Shown: positions 1 through 6,975 of the stretch, one piece after another
Layout: each line of letters starts with the position of its first letter
How positions within the stretch are numbered: position 1 is the first letter of the stretch
Assembly: GCA_000433875.1 (NCBI GenBank)
Contig: HF993342.1
Location: 29,399-70,635, forward strand
Direction: 5' to 3'
DNA from: Firmicutes bacterium CAG:884
GTDB lineage: Bacteria; Bacillota_I; Bacilli_A; RF39; UBA660
DNA: 41,237 nucleotides
Program-made: the position numbers and the translations under genes
Notes under the pieces: model-generated
The model's input: the letters and a program-made list of their open reading frames with translations, nothing else
Databases searched by the model: none
Told to the model about the DNA's origin: nothing

Positions 1-69
1 GATTCAGATGAAAATATAGAAAAATGGTATAATTACAACAGATATGATTTATATGAAAATGAGAGGTAG
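1..69 (+). CDS. C-terminal end of an unidentified upstream gene (partial)
   Basis: An open frame enters from the left edge and stops at TAG (67-69), giving a 22-residue acidic and aromatic tail (ending YDLYENER). The following lipoprotein gene starts two bases after this stop and its GAGAGG ribosome-binding site lies inside this tail, so the two are probably co-transcribed. Too little is present to name the product. Confidence 0.55.
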   Translation, partial: DSDENIEKWYNYNRYDLYENER

Positions 70-71
70 AA

Positions 72-458
72 ATGAAAAAAATATTAATAGTTATAACAAT
101 ACTTTTATTATTAGGATGTACAAAAGAAGTAAAAGAAGAAAATAAAAATGAAGATATTAAAATGTCAGCTCAAAATATAACAAACGAAAATATGACTATT
201 ATAATAGAAAATAATACCGAAGAAGATATAATGATAAAACCAGGATTTAAAATAGAACAATATCAAAATAATGAATGGAAAGAATTAAAAGAGAATCAAA
301 AATGTTCAAATAAATTAGGATATGGTATTGATAAAAAGAATATGCTTGATTTAAATATTGATTGGAAATGTGAATATGGAACATTAAAACAAGGTCATTA
401 TCGCTTAATCAAATATTTGGAAAATGGCAAATATATTAAAGTAGACTTTGAAATATAG
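72..458 (+). CDS. Small lipoprotein with Ig-like (Big_20-type) domain
   Basis: The 128-residue product begins with a lysine-charged hydrophobic leader ending in the lipobox LLLGC, so Cys16 is the predicted lipidated residue and the mature protein sits on the outer face of the membrane. After an acidic linker comes one compact beta-rich domain (about residues 35-128) with phrases such as IIIENNTEEDI, WKELKE and GHYRLIKYL. These resemble the bacterial Ig-like domain of small Firmicutes lipoproteins (Pfam Big_20 class); that assignment is from memory of the pattern. Two cysteines (in KCSNK and KCEYG) could form a disulfide. It lies 8 bases before the oxidoreductase gene, so it is probably in one operon with it. 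No specific function is known. Confidence 0.8.
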   Translation: MKKILIVITILLLLGCTKEVKEENKNEDIKMSAQNITNENMTIIIENNTEEDIMIKPGFKIEQYQNNEWKELKENQKCSNKLGYGIDKKNMLDLNIDWKCEYGTLKQGHYRLIKYLENGKYIKVDFEI

Positions 459-466
459 GAGGAAAA

Positions 467-1267
467 ATGAAAACAGTTGTAATAACAGGATCAGCAAGAG
501 GATTAGGTTTTGAAATGGCTAAAGAGTTTAGAAAAAACAATTATAATGTTGTTATAAGTGACATTCTAATGGAAGAACTATATAAAGCTGAAGAAAAATT
601 AAAATCAATTGAAACAAATGCTAAAGTATTAAGTGTAAAATGTGATGTAACAAAAGAAGAAGATTTAGAAAACCTTAAAAATGAAACAGTTAAATATTTT
701 GAAAATATAGATATTTGGATTAATAATGCAGGGGTTAATCAAGAAATGGTTCCAATATGGCAAGTAGAAACGAAAGATATTGATAAATTAATAGATATTG
801 ATTTAAAAGGCGCAATGATTGGTTCCAAAGTAGCTGTAAACCAAATGATAAAACAAGGCTTTGGTCAAATATATGGTATTGAAGGCTATGGAAGTAATGA
901 TGCAATGATGACCGGACTATCAGTTTATGGAACAAGTAAAAGAGCCTTAACTTACTTTTTAGAAAGTCTAGCACACGAAGTCGAAGATAAAAAAATAAAT
1001 GTTCAAATAGGTCTCCTTGCGCCAGGTATAATGATAACTGAGTTTGTCAATCATTCTATGGGAAATAATAGTTTTGAATTACCAGAAAAAATTAAAAAAG
1101 TATATAATATATTAGGTGATAAACCAGATATAATTGCAGAATTTTTAGTAAATAAAATGATAAAAAATAAGAAAAATAATGTTAGATTTACTTGGCTAAC
1201 AAGTAGAAAAGCAGCATTTAGATTTATGACAAGTAAAATAAATAAAAGAAACTTTTTTGATAAATAA
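467..1267 (+). CDS. Short-chain dehydrogenase/reductase (SDR)
   Basis: The 266-residue protein is a classical SDR. The NAD(P)-binding TGSARGLG is at residues 7-14, the structural NNAG at 86-89, and the catalytic Tyr154 and Lys158 are in YGTSK, with Ser143 eleven residues before the tyrosine. The substrate cannot be read from the sequence. It starts after a GGAGG ribosome-binding site that overlaps the end of the lipoprotein gene and is closed by a terminator. In Bacillus an SDR (YmfI) sits beside the YmfF/YmfH peptidase pair. Here an SDR lies just upstream of that pair, separated by one gene, which may be a rearranged version of the same neighbourhood. Confidence 0.92.
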   Translation: MKTVVITGSARGLGFEMAKEFRKNNYNVVISDILMEELYKAEEKLKSIETNAKVLSVKCDVTKEEDLENLKNETVKYFENIDIWINNAGVNQEMVPIWQVETKDIDKLIDIDLKGAMIGSKVAVNQMIKQGFGQIYGIEGYGSNDAMMTGLSVYGTSKRALTYFLESLAHEVEDKKINVQIGLLAPGIMITEFVNHSMGNNSFELPEKIKKVYNILGDKPDIIAEFLVNKMIKNKKNNVRFTWLTSRKAAFRFMTSKINKRNFFDK

Positions 1268-1270
1268 TAT

Positions 1271-1293
1271 AGAATACAATAGTATTCTTTTTT
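1271..1293 (+). terminator. Rho-independent terminator after the SDR gene
   Basis: Seven-base perfect arms AGAATAC (1271-1277) and GTATTCT (1282-1288) enclose an AATA loop and run into six Ts. Confidence 0.85.
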
Positions 1294-1306
1294 CATAAGT
1301 AACATA

Positions 1307-1335
1307 TTGCAAAATCAATCAAAATATTTTATAAT
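1307..1335 (+). promoter_or_regulatory. Sigma-A-type promoter for the PH-domain gene
   Basis: TTGCAA (1307-1312) and TATAAT (1330-1335) are separated by 17 bases and lie 25 bases before the start codon. Confidence 0.75.
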
Positions 1336-1359
1336 ATTTATATAAAAGAAGGGTGAATT

Positions 1360-1806
1360 ATGAGCATAACTTATGAATTAGCGCAAAATTTTAAAAAAAA
1401 ATATCCAAAAACTGTAGCTTGGAGATTAAAAAGCCACAGTAAAATAATTGATATGCACTTAAGTGATAATGAAGAAATATTATATCTTTTTTTAGGTCAA
1501 AAAAATCAACATCCATTAGACTTTGTCAATACGTATATAATTGCAATTACAAATAAACGAATAATGCTAGCAACAAAAAGATTAGTATTCGGTTATTTCC
1601 TTATAAGTATAACACCAGATATGTATAACGATATAACAATCAAAAAAGGATTAATATGGGGAAATATTATAATTGATACAGTAAAAGAAAAAGTATATTT
1701 ATCAGATATTGATCCCAAAGCTTTACCAGAAATAGAAAATAGAATAACAGATATAATGCGAGAAACTAAAAAAGTCTGTAATAGCCAAGAACATAAGTGC
1801 GAATAA
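1360..1806 (+). CDS. PH-domain (YokE-like) cytosolic protein
   Basis: This 148-residue protein has no signal peptide or membrane helix. Its central part (about residues 40-125) carries the pattern of bacterial pleckstrin-homology-like domains: an acidic start (DNEEILYLF), then YIIAITNKRIMLATKR, then a strand-turn-strand stretch around the hydrophobic WGNIIIDT. The phrase NKRI(L/M) following ATN is typical of the YokE-like bPH family. The role of these domains is generally unknown. The gene has its own promoter and ribosome-binding site (AAGGGTG), and a hairpin overlaps its stop codon, so it is probably monocistronic or only weakly linked to the M16 pair downstream. Confidence 0.72.
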   Translation: MSITYELAQNFKKKYPKTVAWRLKSHSKIIDMHLSDNEEILYLFLGQKNQHPLDFVNTYIIAITNKRIMLATKRLVFGYFLISITPDMYNDITIKKGLIWGNIIIDTVKEKVYLSDIDPKALPEIENRITDIMRETKKVCNSQEHKCE

Positions 1807-1817
1807 GCACTTATTTT
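1793..1817 (+). terminator. Hairpin overlapping the PH-gene stop codon (weak terminator)
   Basis: Arms ATAAGTGC (1793-1800) and GCACTTAT (1807-1814) form eight base pairs around GAATAA, which contains the TAA stop. The T-tract is only TTTT before an A, so termination may be partial and allow readthrough into the M16 pair. Confidence 0.5.
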
Positions 1818-1835
1818 AGTAGAAAGTGAAGAAGT

Positions 1836-3086
1836 ATGAAAGTAAGATTTGAAACAAAACCAAAACTAATTAAAAATCCTAAAAGTGAAACAATCGAATT
1901 TGTATACTATTTTCCAATTAAAAAAAATTATAAAAATTCACACTACATAAGATTATTAGATTATATATTAATGACAACAACAAAAAAGTATAATAATGCA
2001 AATGAATTAGAAGAATTAAAAAAAGAAAAATTATTAATAGGAAACAACCTCTATTTAACAGCACTATCAAAAAAATTCTTTATAGTTTATTCATTTGTAA
2101 TACCAAAAGAAAAAGTTATCAAAGACTATAACATCGAAGAAGCATTTAAACTAGCAATATCCTTAATAAAAGAACCATTTGTTGAAAATAAAAAATTTAA
2201 CCTTGAAAAGTTTAACTATGAAAAAGATTACTTTGTTGAAGGAAATAGACAAAGTATGGAAAATAAAATCAATCAAATGTATGAAGAATTCTATAAAATA
2301 ATTGATAAAAAAGAAGAATTAGGATGTAGTTATGAAAAATCGGCCAAATATTTAGAACAAATAACACCAAAAAAACTTTATCAATTCTATGAAAAAAATA
2401 TCAAAAAAAATAAATCAATAAAGTATGTATACGGAGACATAACCGAAGAAAAAGTAAATGAATTATTTGAAAAATATTATCCATACAAAGAAGAAACCAT
2501 TGAATTAGAAATGGGTCACTATAGAAAAATAAATGAATTAAAAAAAGTTAATGTAACAAGAGAAACAACACTAGAACAAAATTATCTATTCTTAGGCTAT
2601 CAAGTAAAAAACTTTAAAAAAGAAGATGTCGATTATTTAAGAATCATTTTAGGTATCCTTGATAAAACACCAACCAATCTTATATTTGAAAAAACAAGAG
2701 TAGAAAAAAACATTGTTTATGAAACTGAACTAACAACCTATGTTGCACCAGGAATATTTATTATAAAAGCCGGATTAGATGAAAAAAATAAACAAATCTT
2801 TATTGAAACAATAAAAGAAATATTTGAAGAATTAAAAAACAAAGAAAAATTAAAAAGTTATATAGAAAAACTAATAAAAAATCAAGAAATAAATCTATTA
2901 AAAGAAGAAGACTATGAAAGATATAAACTAATAAATACCATTTATGAAGATATGAAAGAAATATCACCCAAAAAAATCCTTGAAATATACCAAAATGTAA
3001 ATATAGATATTTTAATTCAAGAAATAAAAAAAATAGAACTAAAAAGTATAGTCTTCTTTAGGAGTACAAATGATAAAAACATATAA
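1836..3086 (+). CDS. M16 peptidase-family protein lacking the zinc motif (YmfF-like)
   Basis: This 416-residue protein has the charged, two-domain layout of M16B insulinase-type subunits but no HxxEH zinc motif anywhere. Such proteins (YmfF in Bacillus, AlbE-like) pair with a catalytic partner to form the closed protease chamber. The next gene overlaps its last 17 bases and does carry the motif, so the pair is translationally coupled. No signal peptide is seen, so the complex should be cytosolic. The likely role, by analogy, is degradation or maturation of small peptides; the substrate here is unknown. The ribosome-binding site is GTGAAG upstream of ATG. Confidence 0.85.
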   Translation: MKVRFETKPKLIKNPKSETIEFVYYFPIKKNYKNSHYIRLLDYILMTTTKKYNNANELEELKKEKLLIGNNLYLTALSKKFFIVYSFVIPKEKVIKDYNIEEAFKLAISLIKEPFVENKKFNLEKFNYEKDYFVEGNRQSMENKINQMYEEFYKIIDKKEELGCSYEKSAKYLEQITPKKLYQFYEKNIKKNKSIKYVYGDITEEKVNELFEKYYPYKEETIELEMGHYRKINELKKVNVTRETTLEQNYLFLGYQVKNFKKEDVDYLRIILGILDKTPTNLIFEKTRVEKNIVYETELTTYVAPGIFIIKAGLDEKNKQIFIETIKEIFEELKNKEKLKSYIEKLIKNQEINLLKEEDYERYKLINTIYEDMKEISPKKILEIYQNVNIDILIQEIKKIELKSIVFFRSTNDKNI

Positions 3087-4305
3087 AAGAACATTAAAAA
3101 ACGGCTTAACAATTTTAATGGTACCAGATGAAACAAAAAATATGACGCAAGCTAAATTAATGGTAAATTATGGAGCAGCAATAAGAAAAATTAGAGCCAA
3201 TAATAAAACATATCAAATACCCTTTGGACTAGCGCATCTACTTGAACACAATATCGTTGAAAACAGCATATACGATAACGCGATCGCCTATTTTAATCAA
3301 AATTATGTTGCCAGTAATGCATATACAACCGACTTTAGAACAATGTTTTATATAGATGTCGTATGTGACTTTGAAAAACACCTTGAAGAATTGATAACTA
3401 TGGTAAATAAACCATTATTTACAAATAAACTAAACGAAATAAAAAAACCAATCTATGAAGAAATCAAAAGAAAACAAGATACCCATAACTATAATTATAT
3501 AAAAGAAATAGATAAAGCAGTCTATATAAACGATTATATAAATGTACTAGGAAGTATAGAAAATGTAAAAAAAATAACCAATAAAGAATTAAATCTAATC
3601 CATAAAATATTCTATACACCAAAAAATCAAACATTAATGTTGTCAGGAAACTTTAATCATAAAGAAATAGTAAAAAAAATTGAACAAATTTATAAAAAAT
3701 TAAAAATAAAAAACAAAAATTATAAAATACTAGACCAAAAAGAAAAAATTGAAGTAGTATGTAAGGAAAAGAAAATAATTGAACCAAACTATAATGAAGA
3801 AGTAACACTAGCATTTAAAGTACCAACAAATAATTTTACAAAAGAGGAAAAAAATAAATTAACCTATTATCTAGCATATTTTTTAAAATATAATTTTAAT
3901 GATAACTCTAAAAACTTTAAAGAAATAACAAACAAAAAATATTCACTAACAAGTATAAGAAGCGGCATAGATAGAATATTTAAGAATATGGCTGTTATGA
4001 TTATAGAATTATCAACAAAAAATCACGAAGAATTTAAAAAAATGGTATTAGAAACCCTAGAAAAAAGAGAATTAGATAAAAAATACTTTGAATTAGAAAA
4101 AAGAATGACCCTAATAGACTATATAACACAAATTAATAATTATCACTTTGTATTTTCTAATTTTGTAAATAATTATATAGACTTTAATTATTGTAAAGTT
4201 GACACAATCGAATTTATTGAAAACCTAAACTATGAAGAATGTATGGAACTATTAAAAAAACTAGACTTTTCAAACTATGCAACAATTTATCAAGTAAAGG
4301 AGTAA
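3070..4305 (+). CDS. Catalytic M16 zinc peptidase (YmfH-like)
   Basis: The 411-residue protein has the inverted zinc motif HLLEH at residues 56-60 and a glutamate about 70-75 residues later (IYEEIKR, near residue 130) as the third metal ligand, which is the HxxEH...E signature of M16 peptidases. It begins inside the end of the inactive partner gene with an AGGAG ribosome-binding site nine bases upstream. The two subunits should assemble as a one-active, one-inactive chamber. Its stop codon overlaps the ribosome-binding site of the following XRE regulator, which suggests one transcript for all three. Confidence 0.9.
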   Translation: MIKTYKRTLKNGLTILMVPDETKNMTQAKLMVNYGAAIRKIRANNKTYQIPFGLAHLLEHNIVENSIYDNAIAYFNQNYVASNAYTTDFRTMFYIDVVCDFEKHLEELITMVNKPLFTNKLNEIKKPIYEEIKRKQDTHNYNYIKEIDKAVYINDYINVLGSIENVKKITNKELNLIHKIFYTPKNQTLMLSGNFNHKEIVKKIEQIYKKLKIKNKNYKILDQKEKIEVVCKEKKIIEPNYNEEVTLAFKVPTNNFTKEEKNKLTYYLAYFLKYNFNDNSKNFKEITNKKYSLTSIRSGIDRIFKNMAVMIIELSTKNHEEFKKMVLETLEKRELDKKYFELEKRMTLIDYITQINNYHFVFSNFVNNYIDFNYCKVDTIEFIENLNYEECMELLKKLDFSNYATIYQVKE

Positions 4306-4307
4306 GT

Positions 4308-4985
4308 ATGGATCAAGAAAAATTTGGAAAACTTATAAAAGAAATAAGAAAAAAAAATAACCTAACCCAAAATGACCTAGCAAATAAATATAATGTAACA
4401 TATCAAGCAGTAAGTAAATGGGAAAATGGAAAAAATATGCCCGATATGGCCTTAATAAAACAAATATCAAACGATTTCAATATAAGCCTAGAAGAAATGT
4501 TAGACATACCTAAAAAAAATAAAAAACCATTATTATTAATAATATTAACATCTCTAATAATAATTTTAATAATAGTAATAATAATATTAAACTCATCATC
4601 ATTTAAGTTTAAAACAATATCATCAAACTGTAATGACTTTAATATATCAGGAACAATAGCATATAACAAAAATAAAACCGCAATCCATATAACAAATATT
4701 GAATACTGTGAAACAACTGATATAACCGAATATAAAGAAATAAAATGTACACTATATGAAAAAAACAAAAATACCCTAAAAGAAATAAGTATCTGTAAAA
4801 CAGGAAATAACATAAAATTAGAAGACTATTTAAAAGAAATAGATATAGAAGTACCATCTTATTCAAAAACATGTAAAGAATATACAAATAATAGCCTGTA
4901 TCTTGAAATAAATGCAACCGATAAAAACGAAAAAATAACAACATATAAAATACCCCTAAAACTAAATGATACTTGCGCAAATTAA
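4308..4985 (+). CDS. XRE-family HTH regulator with single membrane anchor
   Basis: The 225-residue protein begins at ATG 4308, which has AAGGAG directly upstream. A longer frame from 4239 lies inside the peptidase gene and has no ribosome-binding site. Residues 5-62 are a Cro/CI-type helix-turn-helix (LTQNDLANKYNV, QAVSKWENG). Residues 74-95 are a highly hydrophobic transmembrane helix, and the remaining 130 residues, with several cysteines (CNDF, CETT, CTLYE, CKTG, CKEY), would face outside. The design suggests a membrane-bound transcription factor that senses an extracytoplasmic signal. It differs from RodZ/YmfM, the HTH-membrane protein usually near YmfF/YmfH, in having a conventional DNA-binding XRE domain. 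Confidence 0.85.
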   Translation: MDQEKFGKLIKEIRKKNNLTQNDLANKYNVTYQAVSKWENGKNMPDMALIKQISNDFNISLEEMLDIPKKNKKPLLLIILTSLIIILIIVIIILNSSSFKFKTISSNCNDFNISGTIAYNKNKTAIHITNIEYCETTDITEYKEIKCTLYEKNKNTLKEISICKTGNNIKLEDYLKEIDIEVPSYSKTCKEYTNNSLYLEINATDKNEKITTYKIPLKLNDTCAN

Positions 4986-5075
4986 TAACTCAACCAAAAC
5001 TCGAGTTGATTCAACCAATACATTATAGCCTTATTAAATAAAAAAATATAAAATAAAAATGAAAGGAGAGCAAAA

Positions 5076-5735
5076 ATGAAAAAACAATTACTAATATATC
5101 TAACAATAATCATTTTAACAAGCTTAACAACATTTTTAATAACAAAAAAAGAAACAAAAACAAATTTACCTAAACCCGAAATAACAGACGGACTAAGAGG
5201 AACATTTGGCATCGATAAAAATATCAATGAAAAAACAATTGATAATTACCTAAATAGAACTGATACCGTATATAGAGATATGCGAATGCTAAAAGATCCC
5301 GGAAATTACGAAGCAATCGGAGGAGATTCATACCTATCAGGCTTCATAAAAGGATTTGAAGTTGTACCATACCCATACTTAGTAAACGTAAAAGGATTGC
5401 CAGAAAAAGTAGGAAGTACCTATGAAGGAACAACACTGTTCACAGAAGAAAATGGCGAATATAAAGCAAACTACAAAGAATCAATGCAAATACTTGAATA
5501 TTTGTTCCCAAAAGACAAAAACATATTCTTAATATGCGGAGGCGGAGGCTACGCCGGCATGACAAAAACAATGCTCGTAAAATTAGGATGGGATGAAAAC
5601 AAAATCTATAATATAGGCGGATATTGGTATTACGAAGGAAAAAATAAAGTAGAAACTAAAAACGGTGAAAAATATGACTTTTATAAAGTACAATATCATG
5701 ACATCGACTTCAATAATTTAACAAAAATAAAATGA
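5076..5735 (+). CDS. Membrane-anchored extracellular rhodanese-like protein
   Basis: In this 219-residue protein residues 4-22 form an uncleaved signal anchor. The rest contains a rhodanese fold: an ordered segment before the active loop (YLFPKDKNIFLI) and then Cys154 in ICGGGGYAG, where the usual CRSGxR loop is replaced by a glycine-rich loop, followed by LVKLGW and the NIGGYWYYEG strand typical of the domain end. A persulfide-carrying or redox role outside the membrane is plausible. The loop lacks the basic residues of classical thiosulfate sulfurtransferases. Its stop overlaps the start of a thioredoxin-like lipoprotein gene (ATGA), so the two are made together. The ribosome-binding site is AAAGGAGAG. 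Confidence 0.8.
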   Translation: MKKQLLIYLTIIILTSLTTFLITKKETKTNLPKPEITDGLRGTFGIDKNINEKTIDNYLNRTDTVYRDMRMLKDPGNYEAIGGDSYLSGFIKGFEVVPYPYLVNVKGLPEKVGSTYEGTTLFTEENGEYKANYKESMQILEYLFPKDKNIFLICGGGGYAGMTKTMLVKLGWDENKIYNIGGYWYYEGKNKVETKNGEKYDFYKVQYHDIDFNNLTKIK

Positions 5736-6181
5736 AAAAATTAATATTAATAATACTTACAATAATACTAATAACAGGATGTAAAAAACAAAACATCGAA
5801 AAAATGTATTTAGAAGATAAATATTATAATGAAAGTGAATATATTGAAGTAACAGCCCGGGACATAAAAAAATTAAACCAAGAAACATACCTAGTTTTTA
5901 CCTATAATAACTACTGTAATCTAAAAATACCATGCGACACAATATTTAAAAAAGTAATGGATAAATATAATATTACAATACTAAGTTTACCATTTGAAGA
6001 AATGAAACGAACATTTATCTATGACAAAGTAAAATATGCACCATCAGTAGTAATCGTAAAGCAAAATAAAGTAATCTCATACCTAGACGCCGAAAAAAAT
6101 GAAGACTATAATAAATATCAAAATGAAAACGAGTTTGAAAAATGGTTAAGTAAATATATATACTTAAATAGAAGTGCCTAA
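5732..6181 (+). CDS. Thioredoxin-fold-like lipoprotein
   Basis: The 149-residue product starts with a lipoprotein signal ending ITGC (Cys17). The mature part reads like a thioredoxin-like fold: a hydrophobic strand YLVFTYNNYC, a helix after the cysteines, KYNITILSLPF, then KYAPSVVIVKQNKVISYLDA, where YAPS sits at the cis-proline position. The two cysteines are spaced CNLKIPC rather than CxxC, so a standard oxidoreductase site is not preserved. It resembles bacteriocin-accessory or TlpA-like proteins, but this is inference. It is translationally coupled to the rhodanese gene, which suggests extracytoplasmic sulfur or disulfide chemistry. Confidence 0.7.
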   Translation: MKKLILIILTIILITGCKKQNIEKMYLEDKYYNESEYIEVTARDIKKLNQETYLVFTYNNYCNLKIPCDTIFKKVMDKYNITILSLPFEEMKRTFIYDKVKYAPSVVIVKQNKVISYLDAEKNEDYNKYQNENEFEKWLSKYIYLNRSA

Positions 6182-6194
6182 AAACACTTTTTTT
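6172..6194 (+). terminator. Terminator after the rhodanese/lipoprotein pair
   Basis: AAGTG (6172-6176) pairs with CACTT (6185-6189) and runs into seven Ts. The 5' arm overlaps the last codons of the lipoprotein gene. Confidence 0.75.
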
Positions 6195-6292
6195 AGTATA
6201 TAACTTTAAAATAAAAATAAAATTTGCTAAAATATATATATATAAATGAAACTATTATAAAAAATAAACGACTAATATTATGGAGTAACAAT

Positions 6293-6805
6293 ATGAAAGA
6301 AGAACTTTTTAACAAACTATATGAAGAAACATTTGATGAAATAACAAAGTATGTAATCTGTAATTGCTCTAATATAAATGATATAAACGATATTATTCAA
6401 ACAATCTATTTAGACATATTTAAAATAATCAATAAAGATAACTATGATTTACTAAATAAATCATATATAAAAGCAATCGCTAAAAACAAAATAAACGACT
6501 ATTATAGACATGACTATAAAGAAAAAATTATATCACTATTCAGTAAAGAAATAGTCGAAGAATATGAAGATGAAAAAATAAATATTGAAAAAGAAATACT
6601 AACAAAATATGACGTAAATAAAGTATGGAATTACCTGAAAAACAAACCAAAACTAGCAAAAATATTTTACCTTTACTTTACATATGGATTAACAATACCA
6701 GAAATAAGTAAAGAATTAAAAATGAACCAATCAACAATTAAAAATTATATCTACAGGACACTAAAAAAACTAAAAAAATATATGAAAGAAGATGAAATAA
6801 AATGA
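6293..6805 (+). CDS. ECF-type RNA polymerase sigma factor
   Basis: I start this 170-residue protein at ATG 6293 because GGAG (6282-6285) is correctly spaced; an in-frame ATG at 6224 has no ribosome-binding site. The first half has region 2 features (DIIQTIYLDIFKII, YIKAIAKNKINDYYRHDYKEK). The C-terminal part is a region 4 helix-turn-helix (YGLTIPEISKELKMNQSTIKNYIYRTLKKLKKYM) of the sigma-70 ECF type. Its stop overlaps the start of a 57-codon membrane peptide (ATGA), which in turn overlaps an acyl-CoA ligase gene. No full anti-sigma factor is present, so the small membrane protein is the only local candidate for control. Confidence 0.85.
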   Translation: MKEELFNKLYEETFDEITKYVICNCSNINDINDIIQTIYLDIFKIINKDNYDLLNKSYIKAIAKNKINDYYRHDYKEKIISLFSKEIVEEYEDEKINIEKEILTKYDVNKVWNYLKNKPKLAKIFYLYFTYGLTIPEISKELKMNQSTIKNYIYRTLKKLKKYMKEDEIK

Positions 6806-6975
6806 ATATAGCATCAATATTAAAAAAACAAATAAATAAAGAACAAATATATAAAAATATAGTAAAAAGTTCTCATAAAAATGATATAATTAAATTAGGA
6901 CTACCATTTGGAATAATAATCCTAGGAGTCACACTATATCTTTTAAAAAAGAAAGGAATGAAAGAAAATGATTGA
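6802..6975 (+). CDS. 57-residue single-pass membrane peptide, coupled to sigma factor
   Basis: An ATG overlapping the sigma-factor stop opens a 57-codon frame. The product has a basic N-terminal half (ILKKQINKEQIYKNIVKSS) and one transmembrane segment (about residues 32-48, GLPFGIIILGVTLYLL) followed by KKKGMKEND. It overlaps the next gene by eight bases, so three genes in a row are translationally coupled, which supports real expression. The N-terminal part would lie in the cytoplasm. I do not recognise a family. A mini anti-sigma or membrane tether for the sigma factor is a guess from position only. Confidence 0.65.
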   Translation: MNIASILKKQINKEQIYKNIVKSSHKNDIIKLGLPFGIIILGVTLYLLKKKGMKEND

